Shown here in pieces: positions 10,058 to 21,100 of a DNA stretch of 64,000 nt; the first letter of the stretch is position 1; every line of letters starts with the position of its first letter. Made by a program: the position numbers and the translations under genes. The stretch comes from Bacteroides bouchesdurhonensis (GTDB taxonomy: Bacteria; Bacteroidota; Bacteroidia; Bacteroidales; Bacteroidaceae), in assembly GCF_900155865.1 (NCBI RefSeq), contig NZ_LT707006.1:703626-767625 (forward strand), given 5' to 3'. The notes under the pieces are model-generated. The model was not told the DNA's origin and made no database searches. It was given only the letters and a program-made list of their open reading frames with translations.

Positions 10058-12835
10058 TTAAAAATTAAGTTTGACACCTGCCCAATAACTTCTTGTCGAT
10101 GGATAAGCAACACCAAGTTGTTCCGGATCAGCAAAATGAAGGTTGTCTAATGAGAACAGATTAGTTCCCTGTACAAATACTTTCAGATCAGCAAAGCGAG
10201 TCTGTGATTTTGAGAAAGTATAAGATACGAGCAGGTTACGCAATTTCAAGAATGAACCGTCGCGGTACCACAATGAACTGGCACGATAGTTGTTCAGGTT
10301 TTCCTGAGTAGTCAGTCTTGGCATGGTTGCGTTCGCTTTGTTCTCCGGAGTCCAATATACTTCCTCGTTCAAGAAAGTATTTGAGATATTTCCATTTTTT
10401 ACCAGTGGCTGATACAACGGGCTGTTGAGCAAAGAAACTGTAACGCCAGTCATACCTTGGAAGTCAGCAGAAAGCTCAAATTTCTTGTAAGCGAGGTTCA
10501 GATTAAATCCGAAGTAGAAACGTGGAACGGATGAACCGAACATTTTGACAACGTCTTTTTCATCAATAACATTGTCTCCATTCTGGTCTTTATATTTCAC
10601 GTCACCCGGAGCTACGGTGGAGAAGGTTTGCTGAGGACTATTGTTGATTTCTTGTTGGCTATTGAAGAAACCGATAGCTTCCAGACCATACATCTGTCCG
10701 ACACGATTACCTTTCATATACAAGTAATTGTATTCCTGATATTCCTGATTTACATTGACTACTTCTGAATTCAAGTAAGACATACTGGCTCCTATACCGT
10801 AGTGAAGGTCACCGATTTTGTCATTCCAACTCAGGGAAGCATCCAGCCCTTTGTATTTATAGATCCCTTCATTCACCTGTCCCACAGTGATACCGATGAT
10901 GCCGGAAGTAGAATTGGCTCCTGAAACAAGCATGTCCGAGCGTTTTTCGTAGAACCCTTCTACGGTTGCACTCAAGCGATTGTCAAAGGCTTCAACATCA
11001 AAGCCGAAAGTGGCTTTTGTTGATTTCTCTGCTACTAATCCTATGACTGGCAAGTTACCTTCGCTGCCGCCACTTATATAACCGGCGTTTACTCCAAAGT
11101 TATAGCCAGTATTACCAATGTAAGATTGGCGCCACAATTCATGGCTTAGGTTACCGTCCCATCCGGACAAACCGTATGATGCACGAATCTTGAAAAGATT
11201 GATCGGAGTTATATTTTCCATGAATGCCTCGTTGGATGCGATCCATGCGACAGATACAGCCGGATAAGTTGTAAATTTATCTCCATCCGGTAAATAAGCG
11301 GAACCGGAATGATTGATTACGGCATTAATGCTGTAACGGTTATCATAGGTATAAGTTGCGTTCAGCAATATGGATTGGTTCTTCCGGGAGCTGTTTCTGC
11401 CATCCTCCACGATAGATTGCATATCGTAGATCAATGCTCCACTCACCTGGTGCTTTTCAAAACTACGGTTATAATCTACCTTTGCCTGAAAATCGCTACG
11501 CATGATCAAACTTTCGAAAGGCTGGGTGTGTCCCAATGTTTCAGAGTCTGTTCCCCACATAGTAGGAGTGGTCACCAGCGTACCATCACTAGTGATACTT
11601 GCCGAGCTATTCATATAACGGTAGCTTTTGCTGGAAGTTTCGTACATCCCTCCTATATTGTCAAAAGATACTGCTACCTCAGCACCAAGTCCTTTGACCA
11701 GTACATCTAAATCCTGACGTAAACTCAAATCAGCCAGCAATGTGCCATACATATTTCTGATATGGCCATAGTTTTTCAATAAGGCTACCGGATTGTTGGC
11801 CCCATAAACAGAACTACCTCCATAAATGCCGTTTTCGTAACGGATAGGGAATGCAGCCGATGGTGTGTTATAGATATTGCGGAAGATATTAGAGCGTCCG
11901 TAGCGGGTGCCTCTATATTCCTGTAACTTTCCTACTAAGCCAACCTTCATATGAGTGCTTTCAGTAATATCCGCATCAATGTTAGTGCGCAGAGTAAGAC
12001 GTGTATCCGTTGGAGTCGTATCATAACGTTCATCTTCAGTGTTCTTCTTCAACATGGAACGGTCGCGATAATAATCGATTACGGTGAAATAACGGAATTT
12101 CTCACCGCCTCCATTGAAAGACATTTTTAGATTGTGTGTAAAACCGGCTTTATTCATCGTCTGATCCCACCAGTCTACGTTTGGAAAATCATACGGGTAG
12201 ATCCCTGTGCGGAAGGCATCCAATTCTTGTGAATTGTAACGCGCATCCAGCCCATCACTCTTCAATGCCGTATTGAGACTGTTAGCGTATGTGTATGCGT
12301 CTGCAAATTCCGGTGAACGGAATTGGGTATTAACACCGAAATTATAGTCTACGTTCACTTTCAGTCCGCTTTTAGCACCACGTTTAGTAGTGATAAGCAC
12401 TACACCGTTTGCACCGCGTGTTCCGTAAAGTGCTGCTGCGGCAGCATCTTTCAGAACATAGCACGATTCAATTTCCATAGAAGTGATATCGGTAATATCA
12501 CGAGGAAAACCGTCAATCAGTATCAGAGGGGCATTGCCGTGCAGAGAGAGAGTAGATACGTTGTCAGGAGATGTACCTATACCTTGATACACATTCAGAC
12601 CTGCTACTTTACCATACAATGCTTTGCTTATATCTACATACGGAGACTTTTCAAATGCAGCAGCATTGACTCCGTTGATAGAATAACTGCTATTTTGGGA
12701 AGATACGTTCATTTGATATCCGACGCTCAGTGTATCAGCAAGCTGTGTTTCCGAAACAGCTTTTGATTTCTGTGCATTCAGGGAAACCGAACCTCCCAAA
12801 AGCAGGGTAATTAATATATAATTTAATTTATTCAT
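10058..12835 (-). CDS. SusC-like TonB-dependent transporter lacking the N-terminal carboxypeptidase-like domain
   Basis: A SusC/RagA-family outer-membrane transporter. I place the start at 12835 (MNKLNYILITLL..., a good signal peptide ending SLNAQ), giving 925 residues; an upstream ATG at 12868 would only add 11 residues and overlap the previous gene. After the signal peptide comes a short segment (ADTLSVGYQ, possible TonB box) and then directly the plug domain (residues ~60-170, with VLKDAAAAALYGTRGANGVVLITTKRG). The barrel runs to the C-terminal aromatic NF. The usual ~85-residue CarboxypepD_reg-like domain present in the other SusC here is missing. It imports oligosaccharides together with the downstream SusD. 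Confidence 0.9.
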   Translation of the reverse strand: MNKLNYILITLLLGGSVSLNAQKSKAVSETQLADTLSVGYQMNVSSQNSSYSINGVNAAAFEKSPYVDISKALYGKVAGLNVYQGIGTSPDNVSTLSLHGNAPLILIDGFPRDITDITSMEIESCYVLKDAAAAALYGTRGANGVVLITTKRGAKSGLKVNVDYNFGVNTQFRSPEFADAYTYANSLNTALKSDGLDARYNSQELDAFRTGIYPYDFPNVDWWDQTMNKAGFTHNLKMSFNGGGEKFRYFTVIDYYRDRSMLKKNTEDERYDTTPTDTRLTLRTNIDADITESTHMKVGLVGKLQEYRGTRYGRSNIFRNIYNTPSAAFPIRYENGIYGGSSVYGANNPVALLKNYGHIRNMYGTLLADLSLRQDLDVLVKGLGAEVAVSFDNIGGMYETSSKSYRYMNSSASITSDGTLVTTPTMWGTDSETLGHTQPFESLIMRSDFQAKVDYNRSFEKHQVSGALIYDMQSIVEDGRNSSRKNQSILLNATYTYDNRYSINAVINHSGSAYLPDGDKFTTYPAVSVAWIASNEAFMENITPINLFKIRASYGLSGWDGNLSHELWRQSYIGNTGYNFGVNAGYISGGSEGNLPVIGLVAEKSTKATFGFDVEAFDNRLSATVEGFYEKRSDMLVSGANSTSGIIGITVGQVNEGIYKYKGLDASLSWNDKIGDLHYGIGASMSYLNSEVVNVNQEYQEYNYLYMKGNRVGQMYGLEAIGFFNSQQEINNSPQQTFSTVAPGDVKYKDQNGDNVIDEKDVVKMFGSSVPRFYFGFNLNLAYKKFELSADFQGMTGVTVSLLNSPLYQPLVKNGNISNTFLNEEVYWTPENKANATMPRLTTQENLNNYRASSLWYRDGSFLKLRNLLVSYTFSKSQTRFADLKVFVQGTNLFSLDNLHFADPEQLGVAYPSTRSYWAGVKLNF

Positions 12836-12861
12836 TGTTCGATTGATATTAGTTAAGATAT

Positions 12862-14625
12862 TTACCAACCCGGATTTTGGGTCATTCCATATTTCTTGTT
12901 GATTTCATTCTGAGGAATTGGAGCCAGGTACCATTTGGTATCCCAATTGGTCTTCCAATAACGATCTCCCAATACTACTTTCTCAAAAGTGAATGCAGTA
13001 GGATTATGCAGGTCGTTACCTCTACTTCTCAGTCCATATAATGTTTTCTTGAAATCATTTTGACGGTCTCTGCGTACAAGATCAAACCAACGAACTTCTT
13101 CGAATCCTAACTCCAGGGCTCTTTCTTTTAAGACAGCTTCCAGAAACTGGTCATGGTTCATTGTTTTGGGGAGTGCAGAAAGTCCTACTCTGGCCCGTAC
13201 ATCATTGACCATTTTGTAAGCTTCATCGTTCGGACGACCGTTTACTTCATTCAGTACCTCCGCATATCCCAACATGATTTCCGACAAGCGGGTATGTGCC
13301 CATTGTACCGGACTGTTACGATCATTGTTTTCCTGCAGGATATATTTCATGATCAGGAATCCGCTACCGTCTTTGTAATCTTCATGGTTGATATAAACAG
13401 GAGCAGTGGTACCGGTACAATATTTATCTCCCGGGCAGGCTACATTTTCATACAAACGCGGGTCGCGGGTTGGTACCATCTCGTCATTCGTATAAGTAAA
13501 GAATGGCTGTTTAGACGGATTTGTCCAGTCGAAGTCTTCCGGAAAATCAGAACCGTCTTCCCAAGGGAACATATCTACATAGTTCAGGGTTGGACCGGTA
13601 TAGTAACGTTGGTTAATGAAGTCGGAATGAGTACTGACATCATAACCTTTGCGCGTAGAAATCAAAATTTCTGTTCCGCCCCGGTTGTAATATGCTTTAC
13701 GATATGCCAAACGTCTTGCCCGATGAGTATCTTCAGTAGGCTGGATCAGTTCGTATCCATGTTGCTTTTTGATTTCATTGAAGAAAGCCTCCCCAGCCGC
13801 TGCTGCATCTTTCCAACGTTGGTCGCTGTAATTGCCGTAACAAGTGTACTCATCCGCCTTCGCATTCCATTTTGTGTTGGAGTTGAATGTCGGACTTGCT
13901 GCCCATTGCAATACCTTGAATTTTAATGCCATGGCACCTGCTTTCGTCATTCGACCGTCATTCTGGTCATCTTGCTTCCATTTTAAATTTGAATTAATAG
14001 CTTCATCGAGCAAGTCTACGATATTTTTTACCGTTTGCTCAAAGGTGATTCGTGGAAATTCCATTTTCTCATTTACATCTATTGCATGGTCCAACCAAGG
14101 TACACCGCCTATATATCTCATCATTTCGAAATAAGAAAGAGCGATCAATGTTTTGGCCTCAGCGATGCGTTCGTTCTTTTCATCGTCGGTCATGTCGGGT
14201 ACTTTGGCTACATTTTCAATAAACAGCCATGCGTAACGGATGGTAGTCCAGTCGGATTTTCCTGCATATAGATAGGCAGCACTTCTAGGAACATTGTTTG
14301 CACTCAATGCTCCGTTATAATATAGTTTCATGGGACCATCGCTGATGTTATCACGAAAACTCTGGCACAAATCGGTGATTGATTCAAGGATATTGCCTCC
14401 CAATTTGAAGTCCCCACCGGTAGGCAATCCGTATGGTACACCGGTATAAGCTTTCGTCAGTACTTTCTCAGCGTTTATTTTCGAAGAAAACATTTCTTCG
14501 GTGGTAGCTCCGGAGCTTTCAGGTTGGTTGCCTAAGAAATTATCCCCAAAGCTGATTTCAGAACAAGAGGATGCTATCAGTATGTAACTAAACGCAATTC
14601 CAAGTCCTTTTATTATGCTATTCAT
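12862..14625 (-). CDS. SusD-like outer-membrane nutrient-binding lipoprotein (first pair)
   Basis: A 587-residue SusD/RagB-family lipoprotein (IASSC, Cys21). Family landmarks are SYFEMMRYIGGVPWL in the N-terminal helical part, WAHTRLSEIMLGYAEVLNE, then ERALELGFEEVRWFDLVRRDR and the terminal LAPIPQNEINKKYGMTQNPGW. It binds glycan at the outer face of its SusC partner, encoded 12 bp upstream. It differs clearly in sequence from the second SusD of the operon, so the two pairs are not a recent duplication and may take different products of the same polysaccharide. Confidence 0.93.
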   Translation of the reverse strand: MNSIIKGLGIAFSYILIASSCSEISFGDNFLGNQPESSGATTEEMFSSKINAEKVLTKAYTGVPYGLPTGGDFKLGGNILESITDLCQSFRDNISDGPMKLYYNGALSANNVPRSAAYLYAGKSDWTTIRYAWLFIENVAKVPDMTDDEKNERIAEAKTLIALSYFEMMRYIGGVPWLDHAIDVNEKMEFPRITFEQTVKNIVDLLDEAINSNLKWKQDDQNDGRMTKAGAMALKFKVLQWAASPTFNSNTKWNAKADEYTCYGNYSDQRWKDAAAAGEAFFNEIKKQHGYELIQPTEDTHRARRLAYRKAYYNRGGTEILISTRKGYDVSTHSDFINQRYYTGPTLNYVDMFPWEDGSDFPEDFDWTNPSKQPFFTYTNDEMVPTRDPRLYENVACPGDKYCTGTTAPVYINHEDYKDGSGFLIMKYILQENNDRNSPVQWAHTRLSEIMLGYAEVLNEVNGRPNDEAYKMVNDVRARVGLSALPKTMNHDQFLEAVLKERALELGFEEVRWFDLVRRDRQNDFKKTLYGLRSRGNDLHNPTAFTFEKVVLGDRYWKTNWDTKWYLAPIPQNEINKKYGMTQNPGW

Positions 14626-14637
14626 AAGTTGTCTTTT

Positions 14638-17600
14638 TTAGAAGTTAAGATTTAAACCGAAACTATAAGTCTTGATGAGTGGATAATCTCCGAATCGGTC
14701 AGGATTACTTTCCGGATCAAGATACTTAAGTGGCGAGAAGGTTAGTAAATTGTAACCACTGAAATTCAGACCAAGTGAACTAATTCCTAATTTTTTTAGG
14801 AATTTCTTTCCGGTTATGGTATATCCGAAGTTCAAACTCTTTAAACGGAGGTAAGAAGCATCTACTAACCATAAGGTTGAAGGTTCAGAGTTCCAGCTTT
14901 CCGATTCTTCTGATGGACGCGGATAAACAGCTCCCAATTGGTTTTCCGGAGTCCAGCAACCATCATAGAAATAAGTCAGCAAACCACGTTTCCCGGCATT
15001 AGTGTACGGAATCCGGTATTCGATATCATACATACGGCTCACATTTTTTGAGCCAACCCATTGCATGGATAAACTGAAGCCTTTCCAGTCGAATCCCATA
15101 TTCATACCAAATGTATATTCCGGACGGTTAGCATAACCTGACACACATTTATCATTACCGTCTACAATCCCGTCTCCACTAAGGTCGGCATACATTGCAT
15201 CACCCGGATACACTTTTTGGTAAGGTTGGGGAAGGTTGGGGTTCAATGTCAGTTCTCCGTTTGCACCTTCGATGAAGTCGCTATACTGGTAGAGTCTCAA
15301 GTATTTATACACGTCAGTTTGTCGTCCGGTTGAACCGCCTGTTTCATTCATGTAACTGAATTGCTTGGGTACTTCATCCATGTTAATGATCTTGTTGCGT
15401 GCGAAAGATACGTTTGCATTAACAAAATAGCTGAAGTCTTTTCCAATTCTGTCATTCCAGCCAACAGAGATTTCATAACCATGATTGTTCACCTGACCAA
15501 TATTCAGATTAGGTAAAGAGGTTGCAATAATACCTGGAGTCGATAATGGAGAAATCAGAATACCAGTACGATGCTCTATAAAGTAATCGAATGTAGCGGA
15601 TAAACGGCTATCTAAGAGTTTGATGTCGATACCGTAATTCTGCTTTTCGGCTGTTTCCCACGTAACTGCCGGGTTACCGATGGAGGAAATGCCGGAAGCT
15701 GATTGTGAATAGGCATTATCTACACCGAAACTGTAGCCACCTGATCCTCCCCATACGGCAGGCATATACATAAAGCGGGAATTCACCCCTTTATCATTAC
15801 CGACACGTCCCCAAGACGCTCTGAGCTTTAAGTAATCAATTACCTTTTGATTTTCCATAAATTCCTCGGCAGTTGCTATCCAGCCTGCGGAGAATGACGG
15901 GAAAACACCAAAACGGGTACTACCCGGAGCAAAGTTTTCCGAACCGTTGTAGCCGACATTTACGTCAAGTAAGTATTTACTTCGATAAGCATAAGTAGCA
16001 CGTCCAACTAGTCCTACATAACTACGGGGAATATAGGTATAGCTGTCAGGATAATAATTTCGTGATTGGTTGTAAAGGAACAGACCGGATACCCTGTGAT
16101 CGCCGAATGTACGGTCATAGTTGACACGTCCTTCCAGATACCAATTCTGTCCACGTCCACTACTTTCTGAATAGTTCAGCGGGGTATCGCTTCCATTGGG
16201 TACATAAATATATGTCTTGTCATAATCCGGATCGGTCTGTGCCATGGAGCCATTTGTGTCAAAATAGGACTTGTAGTATACAGTCTGTGACTCTATGGCA
16301 CCTCCGGTACGTACTTTGTTTAACGTGAATTTATTGTCGTATGCTCCTTTCACAGCCACGCTCAAGCCCGGAGTCACAAAGTCCAATTTCTGTGTGATCT
16401 CTAGGTCCAGATTTAAATTCGTATCATAATTCTGATTATAACCTTGTCCGTAAAATACGAACATACCATCACGCATAACTTCTCCCAAAGGAACCATATC
16501 TTTAGGAACTAACGTACGTACTCCGTTGATAAATCCCGGTCCTGCGAACGGATGTGACCAGATCTGTGCAATCACCCAAGGATTCTGATCCTCTCCGGTA
16601 CCCGAAACGACACTACGTGGCTCTTGCAGCTTACCTAAAATACCACTAATGCCAAGTTTCATTAGTGTAGTCTTAGTCAGGTTAGCGTCGATATTAGCAC
16701 GATAATTATATCGGTTGAAACGGTAGTTGTTATCATACATCTGTCCGGGAAGTTCCTTTAAAAGACCGTTTTGGTATGTATAACCTAATGAAATGTAATA
16801 CTTTACATTCTCGCTGCCGCCAGAGATGTTAAGGTTGTTCTGGCTTTGAAGATAGAGGTTATTAAAGATATACTTTTTCCAGTCCATACTCGGATACATA
16901 ATCGGATCTGATCCTGTACGATAGGCTTCTACCTGTTCCGGTGTGAAATAGAGTTTGGGATTACTAACGTGATCCATTTCCTGTTTTATGTTCCAGAAAC
17001 GAGCGAATTCATAGCTTCCGGTTTGTTCAACTAACGAAATAGGTTGTTGTAAACCCAGTTTGGTGCTGACAGAAATTTGCGTTTTGCCGGCTTTACCTCT
17101 TTTAGTGGTAACTAATACTACGCCATTCGCTCCTCGTACACCGAATACAGCTGTTGAAGAAGCATCCTTTAATATAGAGATGGTCTCAATCTCGTTCGGG
17201 TCGATCTGTGAAAAATCACGTTCGATTCCGTCTACGAGAATCAATGGCTTAGCCTGTGAGTCATTCAGTGTACCGGCTCCACGTACATAAATAGTGGCGG
17301 CGTCTTTACCGGGTTGTCCGGTAGTCTGTACTGAAGATACACCGGGTAAAGCTCCTGCCAATACATTAGTAATACTAATAGCCGGAGATTTGATCAACTC
17401 CTTGTTGTCAATGGAAGAGACTGCACTGGTAAGCATCTTCTTGTCTTGGTTACCATAGGCAATCGCAACAACTTCTACTTCACCGAGGCTTTGCGCGTCT
17501 TCTTTTAAACTAACGTTAATGATTTGTTTGTTTCCGACTGTGATCTCTTGGGTTACATACCCCATAAAAGAGATGACCAATACGGATTCCTTGCTTGGAA

Positions 17601-17814
17601 CGACGATTGAGTAGTTACCGTCAAAGTCTGTGATTGTCCCGATAGTAGTGCCCTTCACGGTCACGTTTGCCCCGGGAACGGCTTCTTTAAGTGCTTCGTC
17701 CACTACTGTACCTTTAATAGTAATCCCTTCCGGTGGAAGTGCATACGTTATTAAAGGTATGAATGAAAGAAACGTAATAAGAAAGCAGATTCTTAATTTG
17801 AGCGCGTTTCTCAT
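14638..17814 (-). CDS. SusC-like TonB-dependent transporter (first pair)
   Basis: A full-length SusC/RagA-family transporter. The start is taken at 17814 (MRNALKLRIC..., signal peptide ending in ITYALP), giving 1058 residues; the frame stays open 33 codons further but that stretch lacks a signal-like sequence. A CarboxypepD_reg-like domain (ITIKGTVVDEALKEAVPGAN... to about residue 115) is followed by a TonB-box-like AIAYGNQ, the plug (ILKDASSTAVFGVRGANGVV) and a 22-strand barrel ending LNLNF. No STN domain is present, so it is not of the ECF-sigma signalling class. It is the first gene of the seven-gene operon that ends with GH16. Confidence 0.93.
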   Translation of the reverse strand: MRNALKLRICFLITFLSFIPLITYALPPEGITIKGTVVDEALKEAVPGANVTVKGTTIGTITDFDGNYSIVVPSKESVLVISFMGYVTQEITVGNKQIINVSLKEDAQSLGEVEVVAIAYGNQDKKMLTSAVSSIDNKELIKSPAISITNVLAGALPGVSSVQTTGQPGKDAATIYVRGAGTLNDSQAKPLILVDGIERDFSQIDPNEIETISILKDASSTAVFGVRGANGVVLVTTKRGKAGKTQISVSTKLGLQQPISLVEQTGSYEFARFWNIKQEMDHVSNPKLYFTPEQVEAYRTGSDPIMYPSMDWKKYIFNNLYLQSQNNLNISGGSENVKYYISLGYTYQNGLLKELPGQMYDNNYRFNRYNYRANIDANLTKTTLMKLGISGILGKLQEPRSVVSGTGEDQNPWVIAQIWSHPFAGPGFINGVRTLVPKDMVPLGEVMRDGMFVFYGQGYNQNYDTNLNLDLEITQKLDFVTPGLSVAVKGAYDNKFTLNKVRTGGAIESQTVYYKSYFDTNGSMAQTDPDYDKTYIYVPNGSDTPLNYSESSGRGQNWYLEGRVNYDRTFGDHRVSGLFLYNQSRNYYPDSYTYIPRSYVGLVGRATYAYRSKYLLDVNVGYNGSENFAPGSTRFGVFPSFSAGWIATAEEFMENQKVIDYLKLRASWGRVGNDKGVNSRFMYMPAVWGGSGGYSFGVDNAYSQSASGISSIGNPAVTWETAEKQNYGIDIKLLDSRLSATFDYFIEHRTGILISPLSTPGIIATSLPNLNIGQVNNHGYEISVGWNDRIGKDFSYFVNANVSFARNKIINMDEVPKQFSYMNETGGSTGRQTDVYKYLRLYQYSDFIEGANGELTLNPNLPQPYQKVYPGDAMYADLSGDGIVDGNDKCVSGYANRPEYTFGMNMGFDWKGFSLSMQWVGSKNVSRMYDIEYRIPYTNAGKRGLLTYFYDGCWTPENQLGAVYPRPSEESESWNSEPSTLWLVDASYLRLKSLNFGYTITGKKFLKKLGISSLGLNFSGYNLLTFSPLKYLDPESNPDRFGDYPLIKTYSFGLNLNF

Positions 17815-17931
17815 ACTTTTTAATTTGTAGGTTAATAATATATTTAGTTCTGTCAATGAATGACCTTCGTTTTGTTCTAAAGAATAGACTTTGTGTGTAT
17901 AAAAGCCTGACATTTTTGTTCTCTTTCATTG

Positions 17932-17939
17932 CAAAGTTA
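17932..17939 (-). promoter_or_regulatory. predicted -7 element of the PUL operon
   Basis: On the minus strand this reads TAACTTTG, matching the Bacteroides -7 consensus TAnnTTTG. It lies about 118 bp upstream of the susC start, giving a leader of about 110 nt. No good -33 TTTG was seen at the right distance, as expected for an activator-dependent promoter. No cognate regulator (HTCS, SusR or ECF sigma) is encoded in the window. Confidence 0.45.
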
Positions 17940-18084
17940 GTTGGTGCGCCTAAAATCGACGTGTAATATTCACCATATTAGGTACAAAAATAGCTAGAAA
18001 CGTTATCTGTAGCGAATGATAAGCCTTCCCGTTAATTTTGTAGACAGGACGGAAAATGATAGGTTTTGCTACCTATAAAAACAG

Positions 18085-18120
18085 TTTTCCCCTCAGATAA
18101 AAGCTTATCTGGGGGGAAAT
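18085..18120 (-). terminator. intrinsic terminator after the 1124-residue lipoprotein gene
   Basis: A strong stem: TTTTCCCC then CAGATAA (18085-18100), a 4-nt loop, TTATCTG then GGGGAAA (18105-18119), with a single-base interruption on each side. On the minus strand it is followed by CTGTTTTTAT. A second small hairpin (ATAGGT/ACCTAT, 18059-18076) follows. It sits 31 bp past the stop codon. Confidence 0.85.
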
Positions 18121-18150
18121 ATATACGAAATTCAGAGAATATTAATTGAT

Positions 18151-21100
18151 TTAAGGTTTATATAATATCCAGTCGAAAACCTCTCCGGCATCTTCTTCTT
18201 CTCCTTGCTCTTGCATAATCAGTAGATCTTTATTCAAAGAGATAACAGGCATATTCTCTGTCTCACCAGCCGCAGTCATCTTAATTGTTTTGTGAACCGG
18301 GTCATAAGCATAGGTTCCGGAAATATTTTCACCATCCATATCTTTCATTGCAAAGGTCCCGTTTGCATTAAAAGTAAATTGCACTCCATCGATGTCCTTC
18401 CATTGTCCTTCTATCAGCTTGCTGTTACTTCTTTCGTCTTCTACATCATATCCGGTTCTGTCATCTGTCAATCGTATCAACGGAATATTCTGCCCATCGG
18501 CACTGAAGAATGGTGAAATCAGGATATTTCGGGTCAGTTTTACTATCTTTATGTTTATAGACACGTCATCAAAGAGTGACGAAATAGTTTGGGTCGTTTC
18601 ATTGTAAGTGTATGGATGAGTTTCGGAAGTAGTGCCTTCATCACCGTATTGAAAGAGAGTGATGGTATTGTCGTCACGCAGCACCATCATTGTCTGTTTG
18701 CCGGCTCCCCATGTGCCTGTCAGCCCGCCGGATGCTTCATTTCCTTCGATTACTACCCTAAAAGTGGCTTTCTTTCCGTTGTTCAGTTGGGCTGTCAGTA
18801 CATCCCCCGTAGTAGTGGGAGTCCAAACGACTGAAATAGTTCCGTTGGCTTCTGTTTTGCCTGTATTCGTGCCGAGTGTACCCGACGTTGCCGAGAAGCT
18901 GACGGGTTCAGACGGACAAGCAGTTCCCGTGTGGCTTTCCTTCACTGCAAAGGTGACTGTCACGGACTCGCCTTTCTTTATTTTCTGACCGTTCGATGGA
19001 GAAACCAGCATGATATCTTTGCCTTTTATCTGTGGAGTAAAGGTCACTTTCTTAATCAGTTGCGTCCCGTCTTTATCTCTGATCTCCGCTGTCAATACGT
19101 CTTCCGTACCTTTGGGTGTCCACTTTAGCGTCACTTTCCCCTCAGCATTCGTAGCGGCAGTCTGTTTAAAGTCTGTAGACGAGAAATAAACCTTACGTTC
19201 CGGATAAGCATGGTTTTGCCCCTCTGAGAGATATTGTACAAGGAATGTGGCACTAATGCTTTCTCCTTCGTTCATCACCGTCCCGTCTGCAGGAGTTAGA
19301 AGTGCAATGGAGGAAGTTACTACCGTAGGCGTAAAGGTAGCAGCGGTAACGATCACCGTACTTTCTTTCCCGTCTTTGTCCGTCACTTTGTTCACGACTT
19401 TGGCTGTCAGCCTGTCGCCTTCCTTTTTAGGAGCCCAGTCGACGCTTGCTATCCCCTTCTCATCGGTTGTGGCAGCCGAGATTTCCTCCGGTGCGAATTC
19501 TATTTCGGTTCCATACTTAGGCGATTTCTTTCCGTCTTTATCTACCAAGCTTACTTTAAACTGAACGTTTTCGGTACTTCCCAACTCTATTTTATCTTTG
19601 TCTTTATGGGAAATCAGTTCTATTTCCACCTTTTCTATAATAGGTTCGAATACATCCATTCCGATTTCATTTCCGTCCTCGTCGGTCAGTGTCGCCCCAT
19701 CCTTATCTACAACTTTTGCGGTCAATTTATCGTTTTGTCCTTTGGGGGTCCATTTCACAGTGGCAAGTCCTTCTGCGTCCGTTTCCACAAACTCATGTTC
19801 AATTTTTCCTCCTTCTTCTGACGAGAACTGCACGTAAGCCAACGGACAATTATAAGGATTGTCCGGAGTCAAATCGCTATAAGAAGTCACTCGGAACGTT
19901 ACTTCCTGCTCTGTCCCCTCCGTAAGAGTAGCATTCTTTTCCGGTGAAACAAGTTCTATCTTGTAGGGTGCTTCGAAAACTGTTTTTCGTAGCATACTAT
20001 AAGGGGCATTTGGCAGTTTCCACTCGTATCTTTCGAACAAACCGAAATCCATCGCCAATCCCATGTCCAACTCTATTCCGGCATTTGTTTTTGATTTCCA
20101 ACCTATATACTGGTTGTTGCCGGATGCGGTAGCCTGAAGTCCTGCTTCTAGATTCTCTTCCACATAGGGCATCACGGAAAACCACGGGCCTACGAAATTG
20201 TAAACTTCAATCTCCACTTTCGGATAGCTGTACACTTTACTATATAAAGATCCTTTAAAGGTAAAAATAGGGTCGTAAACAGTAAACGACGGTGTGAGCT
20301 CGTTAATTACTGTCACTCCCGCATCTTTCTGCCAAGACAGACCTGTTTTGGACTGCGATCCTAAATAGAATCCTGCGCTTGCTGTGATGTCTGCTTTGGA
20401 ATTAAATTCATATTTCATCCCCCAATGAGTGTTTATCTTTATCCAGATGGGCACGTTGCCAATCATAAAACCAAACTCAACGAAAGGCAGAATGTTTTCC
20501 CATGTCTTAGTTTCAGACTGTTTACATTCGGCTTTGAATTTATATTTGAGCAAAAAGTCCATATTATAGTCACCTTGCAAATAATATTCGAATTTCTGCA
20601 ACTCTCCTACATTAAGTCCATCAAACAATGTCTCTCCAAATTCGAAATCAAAGATTCCTTGTAGTGTTACGCCGTAATAGCATTTTTCCCAAAAGAGTTT
20701 TCCGTAAGAGCCTTCGTAAAGTTTTTCTTCACTAAAATCGCGATCAATGGTGTAGAACGTTTTGCTATTTGTAATTTCACCTCTTGCCAACGCATCCGAC
20801 TTTTCATAAATCTTTTTCGCTCCTTCTGTTTTATCGACCAGATAAACCACTTGTGGAGTTACTACCCGCGTGCGCCTTCCCGATGCCGATCTCACATTAG
20901 TAGGCGTTCCCGGATCGGTAGCCAACGTAAAGTTTATATTTTTAAAGATGTTGGACATATTACCTTCTTCCGTTTGCAACGTTAAGCGATTCCCAGATGC
21001 TTGAACGTTTTTCACTACCCGGATTGCATGGTCATACTCTTGCGGCAGCACCAATGCCTTGCCTACTTCTACCTTAGGAGGAGCAGACTGGTCGTACTGT

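Noticed and set aside
11309..12766. 133- and 147-codon plus-strand frames inside the second susC gene
   Set aside because: Antisense to a complete SusC gene, without a recognisable motif.
13153..13926. 257-codon open frame on the plus strand inside the first susD-like gene
   Set aside because: It is the antisense shadow of a strongly supported SusD gene, has no signal peptide or domain and a cysteine/isoleucine-rich composition typical of such shadows.
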